The notes under the pieces: model-generated
Seen by the model: the letters and a program-made list of their open reading frames with translations, nothing else
Told to the model about the DNA's origin: nothing
The model's database searches: none
Made by a program: the position numbers and the translations under genes
Origin: Aureococcus anophagefferens
Taxonomy: Eukaryota > Sar > Pelagophyceae > Pelagomonadales > Pelagomonadaceae
Length of the DNA: 64,000 nucleotides
Direction of reading: 5' to 3'
NCBI RefSeq assembly: GCF_000186865.1
Contig: NW_008705565.1
Span: 1,790,487-1,854,486 of the forward strand
Shown: positions 54,665 through 62,100 of the stretch, in pieces
Layout: each line of letters begins with the position of its first letter
Position numbering within the stretch: position 1 is the first letter of the stretch

Positions 54665-55792
54665 TCAGCCGGCGCGTTCGAAGGTCCGGTGCTCGTTCCA
54701 GTGCGTCGACTGGACCTCCTTGATGACGGGGTTCGCCCGCCAGAGCGCGCGGTACGCGGCGGCGGCCGCGCGGACGTCGGCGTCGTCGTGGGCGACGATG
54801 TCCGTCACGGACGTGAAGGGCGTGAGCATGACGCGCGTGGGCTTGACGTCGGACTCGTCGTCGACGTAGGCGCAGTAGATGCGCGTGCCCGTGACCGCGC
54901 CGCCGAGCGCGAGGACGACCGTGTTGTCGCGGAGGCGGAGGCGCATGCCCAAATGGACAACGAAGCGCTTGGGCAGGTAGGAGAGCTGGGGCGCGAGCGG
55001 GTAGCTCCCCCGGCCGGGGTCGCCGAGCTGGTACTTCGCGGGGTCCATGTGGAGCACGTAGGCCCGGCGCCGCGACACGGGCAGCTCCGCGACGATGGCC
55101 TCCAAGTCCTCGAGCGACGCCGCCGTCGCGAGCGGGCTGCGCGGGTCGAGCTCGTAGTCCGTGGCCTCGCCGCGCGGCGGCATCATGCCCGACGTGGCGA
55201 CGGCCTCGAGGTGGGCCGCGGCGTCCCGCGCCCAGACGCACTGGGAGTCGAAGGGCCCGCGGCACACGAGGCCGGTCTCGATGATCGCGGGCGCGCAGCA
55301 CGCCGCGTCGCCGCACGCCGAGTCGCAGGAGCCGCAGTGGGGCGCGCAGCAGGCGCGCACGTCGCCGGGCGCGCTCATGAGGCCCGTCTCGCAGACCGCC
55401 GGCTCGGCCTGCTTCTTCGCGTCGCCCCGCTTCTTCTCGTCCTTCTTCTTGTCGGCCTTTTTTTCCTTCTTGTTTTTTTTGCCCTTCTTCTTGTCGGCCT
55501 TGGGCGCCTTGGCCTTCTTCGGCAGGCTCGCCGTGAAGTTGAACTCCTCGGCGTACTGGGCGTCGTCGTCGCGCGACAGGAGCAGCGGGTGCAGCCGCGC
55601 GTCGAGGCTCTCCGCGGCGCGCGCCGCGGACGACGTCCGCAGGAACATGGTGCCGCTCAGCAGCGCCGCGACGACCAGCGCGCAGCGGATCGCGCCGGCG
55701 AAGCGCCGGTCGTACCAGGGGTTCCGGAACCGGTGCCGCTTGCGCGCGCGCTCCAGCGACGTCGAGCTGATGTCCAGCGACGACGACAGCAT
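54665..55792 (-). CDS. Type II membrane protein with Lys-rich stretch and Cys-rich module
   Basis: 375 residues from ATG at 55792 (MLSSSLDISSTSLERARKRH). One TM/anchor at ~residues 34-52 (AIRCALVVAALLSGTMFL) predicts a luminal/extracellular C-terminus. Then come a Lys-rich low-complexity run (~residues 93-128) and a Cys-rich module: CETGLMSAPGDVRACCAPHC, GSCDSACGDAACCAPAIIET and GPFDSQCVW, with the CCAxxCGxC pattern seen in many stramenopile surface proteins. The C-terminal ~180 residues are alpha/beta (AYVLHMDPAKYQLGDPGRGS, FVVHLGMRLRLRDNTVVLAL). A Golgi or cell-surface carbohydrate-related role is possible but unproved. Confidence 0.7.
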   Translation of the reverse strand: MLSSSLDISSTSLERARKRHRFRNPWYDRRFAGAIRCALVVAALLSGTMFLRTSSAARAAESLDARLHPLLLSRDDDAQYAEEFNFTASLPKKAKAPKADKKKGKKNKKEKKADKKKDEKKRGDAKKQAEPAVCETGLMSAPGDVRACCAPHCGSCDSACGDAACCAPAIIETGLVCRGPFDSQCVWARDAAAHLEAVATSGMMPPRGEATDYELDPRSPLATAASLEDLEAIVAELPVSRRRAYVLHMDPAKYQLGDPGRGSYPLAPQLSYLPKRFVVHLGMRLRLRDNTVVLALGGAVTGTRIYCAYVDDESDVKPTRVMLTPFTSVTDIVAHDDADVRAAAAAYRALWRANPVIKEVQSTHWNEHRTFERAG

Positions 55793-56137
55793 CCTCCCGG
55801 GCCGGCGACGCGACGAGGCTGCCCGGACGGCGCGGCTGCCGCTGCGACGCGGCCCTCGAGCGGTGCTGCGTGCGGCGAGCGCAGGATGCCGCCTGCGTCC
55901 GTTGGGCTGGCGCGACGACGAAGCACACTGCGCAGTGTGAATTTTTTTGTCGACGATTTTGAGCTGTGCGAACGCGGGGCTGCCACATGTCGACAGAGCA
56001 GGGCGAGAGCAGACGTCAAGATCGCCAGCGCAGCAACGCTCGGCCCGGTGTGTGGCAGTGCTCGGCGTCGTCACGTCGTAGCACATCAACGCGTCCGCGG
56101 CAGCCTCAGCAGTCAGCTCGCAGCAATCGACACGACA
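55793..56137. other. Divergent intergenic region
   Basis: 345 bp between the starts of the type II membrane protein and the SRP54 M-domain gene. It contains a T-run (GAATTTTTTTGTCGAC near 55940). No named element recognised. Confidence 0.4.
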
Positions 56138-56857
56138 ATGGTCCGCCGCGCGCTCGCGCTGCTCCTCGTCGCCGCGCCGGTGCTCGCGCTCGTGCCGCTG
56201 CGCGCGCCGGCGCCGCGCCGCGTCGCCGCGCTCCGGGCCGAGGACGAGCCGACGTCCCTCGGCGGCGTCATGGCGAAGCAGCTCTTCGGCGGCTTCAAGG
56301 GCGTCATGGACCGCCTGCAGGACGGCGACGCCGCCGGCGGCGCCGACGGCGAGCGGAAGACGGACGTGGCCGCCGGCCGCGAGGCCGCGCGCGCGGCCGG
56401 CGCGTCGATCACGGACATCGACTCGCGCGCCCAGGCCGGCGACGTGACCTTCGAGGACTTCCTCAAGGTGGGCCGCACGTTCCGGCAGATGAAGGGCAAC
56501 ATGCCCGGCATGCCCGGCCAGCTCACGCAGAAGCAGATCGACGACACGCTCGAGAAGTTCGACCTCCACGAGAAGATCGTCGAGGCCATGAGCCCCGACG
56601 AGAAGGGCGACCCCCAGCTCGTCCTCGACGACCTGAAGAACACGGAGAACCAGCTGCCGCGCATCCAGCGCATCGCCAAGGCGAGCGGCTGCGCGGAGAA
56701 GGACGTCGCGCTCTTCTGCGCGGAGTTCGAGGCCATGCGCCAGTCGACGCAGCGCATCGCCGCGGGCGAGGACCCGGACGAGGTCAACGCCGACATCGGC
56801 TCCAGCAACCGCGCGCAGCGCCGCGCGGCGAAGAAGGCCCAGAAGAAGCGGCGGTGA
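56138..56857 (+). CDS. Stand-alone SRP54 M-domain-like protein with plastid-type leader
   Basis: 239 residues. MVRRALALLLVAAPVLAL is a signal peptide, followed by a basic Ala/Arg/Pro stretch (LRAPAPRRVAALRAEDE) of plastid transit type. Residues ~95-215 follow the SRP54/Ffh M domain: GDVTFEDFLKVGRTFRQMKG, MPGMPGQLTQKQIDD, EKIVEAMSPDEKGDPQLVL, RIQRIAKASGCAEKDVALFC and EFEAMRQSTQRI. The GTPase NG domain that normally precedes it is absent, and the SRRRRIA-type RNA-binding Args are reduced. M domains bind signal peptides or SRP RNA; a role in thylakoid protein targeting is inferred. It ends in a basic tail (RAQRRAAKKAQKKRR). Confidence 0.75.
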   Translation: MVRRALALLLVAAPVLALVPLRAPAPRRVAALRAEDEPTSLGGVMAKQLFGGFKGVMDRLQDGDAAGGADGERKTDVAAGREAARAAGASITDIDSRAQAGDVTFEDFLKVGRTFRQMKGNMPGMPGQLTQKQIDDTLEKFDLHEKIVEAMSPDEKGDPQLVLDDLKNTENQLPRIQRIAKASGCAEKDVALFCAEFEAMRQSTQRIAAGEDPDEVNADIGSSNRAQRRAAKKAQKKRR

Positions 56858-57113
56858 GCGGCGACTCGCGCGCGCGCGCGAGAGTAACGGGAAGTGTCGC
56901 CCCAGCCGAGGTGTGTGGGCGTGACGCGTTCGGACGACGTCGCGGCCGCGGACACGTGCGCGCCGAGCTAGCGCGCGCGAGGCGTCCGCGTCGGGCACCC
57001 CCGAGGCGTCCGGAAGAATTGCCACAAGGAGAGGCCCTCTTGGAGGTGCTGCGCCTCCGCGCGCACCAGCGCCAAGCATAGCAACGCTCTGCGCTTTTCC
57101 GCGGCGCGACGCG

Positions 57114-57896
57114 ATGCACTGGCCCGAGGGCTGCGGCGCGACGTTCCAGGACCGCAACACCTGGACCGTGGACCCGGCGCCCCGCGTCGCGCTGCCCGGC
57201 CTCCGCGCGCGCGAGATCACGGACGTAGACTACGCGCCGCGTCCCGTCCCCGCGCGCCGCGGCGCACGGCGGCCCGCGCGCGCAGGCGGCGCACCCGTGC
57301 TGCGGCGCGTACGGGCTCTTCGCGACGCGCGCGTGGCAGCCGTTCGAGATCCTCGGCGAGCGCGCGCGCGGCGCCCCGGCGGGGCCGCGTCGTTTCCCGT
57401 CACGCGCGCCTCGCGCCCTAGGTACGTGGGCGTCGTCAAGGGGCCGGCGGCCGAGGGGTCCTACGTCGTCGCGCTCGAGTCGGACGTGCCGCACGCGGAG
57501 TCGCTGTCGCTGGACGCGGCGGACGCGGGCAACGAGCTGCGCTTCGTCAACGACTTCCGGGGCGTCGGCGAGGCGCCGAACGTGAGCTTCCAGCAGGCGA
57601 CGATCCGCTCCGCGCCCGCGCAGATGCTCGTCGTCACGCGGCCCGTGCCGACGGGCGCGGAGTTCCTCGCGGACTACGGCGAGGGCTACTGGCTCTCGAC
57701 GCTCGGCTTCGTGCCCGCGGCCGTCGCGCCGGCAGCCTCCCCCGAGGACAGCCTCCCACCCGCGCCGGCGGCGCCGCGGCCCCGCGCGCCGAGCGCGAGC
57801 TCCGAGGACGAGGCCGGCGTCACCGCGGGCCTCATGATGGCGGGCCTCCACTCGTCGTCCGACGACGACGACGGCGAACCGGAACGGACGCGCTAA
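57114..57896 (+). CDS. SET-domain protein, three exons
   Basis: Inferred CDS joins 57114-57233, 57286-57359 and 57422-57896 (669 nt, 222 residues). Exon 2 plus exon 3 gives HPCCGAYGLFATRAWQPFEI then LGEYVGVV, the G-x-G-L-F-A-x-x...G-E-Y-x-G start of a SET domain. Exon 3 has NELRFVNDFRGVGEAPNVSF (the N-H-S/NxxxN-type region, here NDF) and LADYGEGYW (the C-terminal Tyr motif). SET domains methylate lysines; the changed NH motif leaves activity uncertain. Intron 2 (62 nt, GCGCGC...CCCTAG) is forced by the frame; intron 1 (52 nt) could use other nearby GC or GT donors. The C-terminus is acidic. Confidence 0.78.
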   Translation: MHWPEGCGATFQDRNTWTVDPAPRVALPGLRAREITDVDYAPRPVPARRGARRPARAGGAPVLRRVRALRDARVAAVRDPRRARARRPGGAASFPVTRASRPRYVGVVKGPAAEGSYVVALESDVPHAESLSLDAADAGNELRFVNDFRGVGEAPNVSFQQATIRSAPAQMLVVTRPVPTGAEFLADYGEGYWLSTLGFVPAAVAPAASPEDSLPPAPAAPRPRAPSASSEDEAGVTAGLMMAGLHSSSDDDDGEPERTR

Positions 57897-58043
57897 GCAT
57901 CGGAGCATGCCGCGGGTTAGGCGGTCGGGAGACTCCGCGCGCGCGTCGCGCCGGCCGGGGCCGAGGCGCGCGCGCGTCGCGGGCGGGGGAGCACAGTGGG
58001 GGCGAAATCGAAAACGAAAGGGCTCCGTGGTCCTTGCGGTCGC

Positions 58044-58361
58044 CTACTCGGCGGGCTCCTTGTACTTCTCCTTGGCCTCGTCGTCGAGCTCGCGCCAGAG
58101 CTCGCCGAGCTTCTTGCCGATGCCTCCGAACGTCAGGTCCGGGAAGTCCTCCTTGACCTTGGGCCGCATCTCCTTGGAGAAGAGCATGAAGCCCTGCGGC
58201 GCGGGGGGTCGCGCGTCGCGCCGAGCGCGCCGGCGCGCGCGCGCGCGCGCGGCGGCGGCGGCGGGGGGGCCTTCGGCGGCGGGACGCGGATCGGGCGCCT
58301 TGAGCGGCTTCTTGGGCTTGTCGCTCTTGGACTTGCTCTTCGGGGCATCTTTCTTCGCCAT
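58044..58361 (-). CDS. Small single HMG-box protein, two exons
   Basis: Inferred CDS is complement of 58299-58361 joined to 58044-58193 (70 residues). Exon 1 MAKKDAPKSKSKSDKPKKPL and K; exon 2 GFMLFSKEMRPKVKEDFPDL, GKKLGELWRELDDEAKEKYK. The joined KKPLKGFMLFSKEMRP is a standard HMG-box helix 1, so the 105-nt intron must run from GC (AAG/GCGCCC) to CCGCAG/GGC. No GT near the donor keeps frame. It lacks a leader peptide and is likely a nuclear HMGB-type DNA-bending protein. Confidence 0.85.
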   Translation of the reverse strand: MAKKDAPKSKSKSDKPKKPLKAPDPRPAAEGPPAAAAARARARRRARRDARPPAPQGFMLFSKEMRPKVKEDFPDLTFGGIGKKLGELWRELDDEAKEKYKEPAE

Positions 58362-59198
58362 GGTCCTGCGCGGCGCGGGGGGCGGGCTGAGCACGCGCGG
58401 GGCGGCGGGCCCTTGGGGGTCCCGAACGCGAAAGCGCGTCTCTCAAGTTTCGGGAGTGCACGCGCCCCGGGGACGCCCCGCGGCGCGGGTGGCTGGGGCC
58501 GCGGCGGGGGAGGCGCGGCGGGGCTGCGCGGCCCGAGGGGGGCGCGCGGGCGCGCGCGGCGGCGTCGCGCCTGCTGCTAGTGGCTGTGGCTGGGAGCAAA
58601 CAGTCTTTGATAGGATTCTGCTTGGCCGTGGAGCGCCGTTAGATATCGACCAAAAGATTCGCAACGTCCGCGCGTGCGGCCGGCGCCCACCCGCATCCCG
58701 CGCACGTCGCACGAATGCTGCGTACAACATACAGCCTGCCCGGAGTCCACCCTCGCGCCGAGAGCCGCGAGCCAGTGCGAGCTACAGCACGCAGCTTCCG
58801 GGCTTCAGACTGTGACTGCGTCCGGGACCCGGCATCGGGTGCGCCGCGAGAGGCTTCCGGCAGCCCAGGAGAGCCTAGGAGACGTCCTCTTAGCCCTGCT
58901 GCCACCTAGGTAGGCCACATCCTCGAGCCTCCAAACGCTGTGAAGCTCGCCTCGTCGTTCAACACGAGTTCAAGCTGACGCCTAAGCTGGTCCGGACGGC
59001 GAGGTTCGAGCCGTCGTCCGACTCGCACGGCGCCCTCGCCTGGCGTCTGTGTGTAGCCTCGAGGCGCCCGTCGCCCGTCGCGACACGCGCTCGACGTGCA
59101 GGCGCAGCACGACTTGGGCTCGCCGGTGAACGAAAACACCCCAGCGCGCGCCTCGCCGTCCCGCGGCAGCTCGCCGACAAAGCCAACCGCCGGACCCC
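58362..59198. other. 840-bp intergenic region
   Basis: No convincing gene. 58690-58970 is less GC-rich, and CGTTCAACACGAGTTCAAGC lies at 58959. It probably holds the 5' flank of the nucleoporin gene and the upstream region of the HMG gene. Confidence 0.5.
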
Positions 59199-62100
59199 AT
59201 GTTCATCTCGCCGCGGAAGCGACGCGCGCGGGCGGCGCAGGCGGCCGAGGCCGTCGGCGCGTCGCCGCTGGCCAAGGCCGCGGCGGCGGCGACGCTGTCG
59301 CGCGCGGCGCTCGCGGCGAAGAACGGCGGCGCGGCGGCGCCGGCGGCGTCGAAGCGCGACGGCGCGGCCGCGACGCCGGCGCTCGCGGCGTTCCTCGCCG
59401 TGAGCGCGCCGGCGCCCGCGTCGGCCGTCGTCGCGGCGCCCGGTGCGCCCGCGGCGACGCGCGGCGACCTGCCGCGGTTCCGCCGCGCGCGCGACGCGTG
59501 CGCGGGCGCAGACGATCGACGCGCGGCGGCGTCGCGGCGGCCCGGCGCGGTCGAGGAGGCCGCGGACGAGGCGGCCATGTTCGCGCGCCTCGCCCTCGAG
59601 CGCGACGCGGCCATGCCCGGCGACATGCCGAAGTTCACGACCTTCGAGGCCGCGCTCGACGAGGTCAAGCGCGCCGCCGCCGCCGCCGCCGCGGGCGAGG
59701 CGCCGTCGCCGCCGGCCAAGGCGCCCTCGCCGAAGGCGGCCGAGGCGCCCTCGCCGAAGGCGGCCGAGGCGCCCTCGCCGAAGGCGGCCGAGGCGCCCTC
59801 GCCGAAGGCGCCGGCGACGCCGACGCCGCCGACGTCGCCGCCGGCGCCGAAGGCCGGCGAGCCGGGCGCGCGCGCGCGGCTCGTCGCGTTCTACGAGGCG
59901 CACAACCCGGAGAAGCTCGGCGCCGTCGACGCGACGCTGGCCAAGTACGCGGGCCGCGAGGCCGAGCTCTTCGCGTCGCTCGCGAAGAAGTACGGCGGCG
60001 CGGCGCCCGCGGCGTGCGGCGACGGCCCGACGTGCTTCCTCGACCTCGAGCTCGACGGCGCGCGCCTCGGCCGGCTCACGCTGCGGCTCTTCGCGGACAA
60101 GACGCCCCGGACGGCGGAGAACTTCCGGCTCCTCTGCCGCGGCGACGCGGGCTACTCGACGGCGACGTGGAAGAAGACGAAGCGCTCCTACGAGGGCACG
60201 GCGTTCCACCGCGTCGTCCCGGGCTTCGTGGCCCAGGGCGGCGACTTCACGCGCGGCGACGGCACGGGCGGCGAGTCCGCCTACGCGGGCACGCCGGGCG
60301 CCGACGCGCTGGGCAAGTTCGCCGACGAGCCCTGCCGCATGCGCCACGACCGCCGCGGCCTCCTGTCCATGGCCAACAGCGGCGCCGACACGAACGGGTC
60401 CCAGTTCTTCGTCACGCTCGCCGCGTGCCGCCACCTCGACGGCAAGCACGTCGTCTTCGGCGAGGTCGTCGGCGGCCTCGACCTCCTCGACAAGTTCGAG
60501 GCGGGCACGCCGCCGCCGCCGGAGCGCCGCGTCGTCGTCGCCGCCTGCGGCGAGCTCGACGCGGGGGCCGCGCCCGCCGCGCCCGCGGCCAAAGCGCCGT
60601 CGGGCTACCCGCCCATGGCGACCAAGGCGCCGAGCAAGCTGCCCTTCGGCGCGCCCGCGCCCGCCGCCAAAGCGCCGTCGGGCTACCCGCCCATGTCGAC
60701 CAAGGCGCCGAGCAAGCTGCCCTTCGGCGCGCCCGCGCCCGCCGCCAAAGCGCCGTCGGGCTACCCGCCCATGTCGACCAAGGCGCCGAGCAAGCTGCCC
60801 TTCGGCGCGCCCGCGCCTGCCCCAGCGGCCAAGGCGCCGTCGGGCTACCCGCCCATGGCGACCAAGGCGCCGAGCAAGCTGCCCTTCGGCGCGCCCGCGC
60901 CCGCGGCCAAGGCGCCGTCCGGCTACCCGCCCATGGCCACGAAGGCGCCGAGCAAGCTGCCCTTCGGCGCGCCCGCGCCCGCGGCCAAGGCGCCGTCCGG
61001 CTACCCGCCCATGGCCACGAAGGCGCCGAGCAAGCTGCCCTTCGGCGCGCCCGCGCCCGCGGCCAAGGCGCCGTCCGGCTACCCGCCCATGGCCACGAAG
61101 GCGCCGAGCAAGCTGCCCTTCGGCGCGCCCGCCCCGGCGCCGGCGGCTGGCGCGGCGCCGCCGACGACGCCCAACTTCAAGACGCAGTCGCCGAACCAGA
61201 ACAAGCGGTATTCTTCCGACTCGGAGGGAACCGCCGTCGGCCTGCGGTGGCAGGCGCTTTCCCCGTCGGCGGAGGCGTCGAGCCCGACCGCGACCGCTGG
61301 TTCGAGCGCCGGCCCTCCGTCGACCGCGCCGAAGATTCCCTCGCTGGGTTCCGGCGCATCGACGGCGCCGTCGGCTGCGGCACCGGCTTCTGGTTTTAGC
61401 TTCGGCGCGCCGTCCGTGCCTCCGGCGTCGGGCGGCTTCAGCTTTGGGGCCTCGCCGGCGTCGGGCGGCTTCAGCTTCGGCGCGGCCAAGGAGTCGCCCG
61501 CGGCGCCGGCGTTGAGCTTCGCCGCGCCGACGACGCCCGGCGGGGGCTTCAGCTTCGCGAAGCCGACGGTGCCCGCGTCGGCGTCGCCAGCGAAGGCGGC
61601 CGATCCTCCGGCGGCGCCGGCGCCGGCGACCGGCTTTAGCTTTGGGACACCTTCCGCGCCCGGCGGCAGCTTTAGTTTCGCGAAGCCCACGGTGCCGGCG
61701 TCGCCGGTCGCGGCGTCGCCGGTCGCGGCATCGCCGGTCGCGGCCGCGCCGGCGCCCGCGGCGCCCGCGTCGCCGGCCGCCGCGCCGGAGCCGACCGCCG
61801 GCGACTCCGCGGAGGCGGAGAAGGCGCGCGGCGTCTTCGACGAGCTGGACGAGTCCGGGGCGGGGACCCTGCCCCTGGACCGGTTCGAGGACCTGCTCGA
61901 CGGCCTCGGCGAGGGCTTCTACGGCGACGAGCTCGAGGTGCAGCGGTCGCGCGTGGATCCGACGGGCTCCGGGCAGGTGACGCGGGAGTCGTTCGCTCGG
62001 TTCTACGTGAACCTGTCGACGGGCGACGAGGACGACGACGACGACCTCGAGGAGGAGCTCGCGGAGGAGCGGGAGAACGCGCGCGAGGCCTTCGAGGGCC

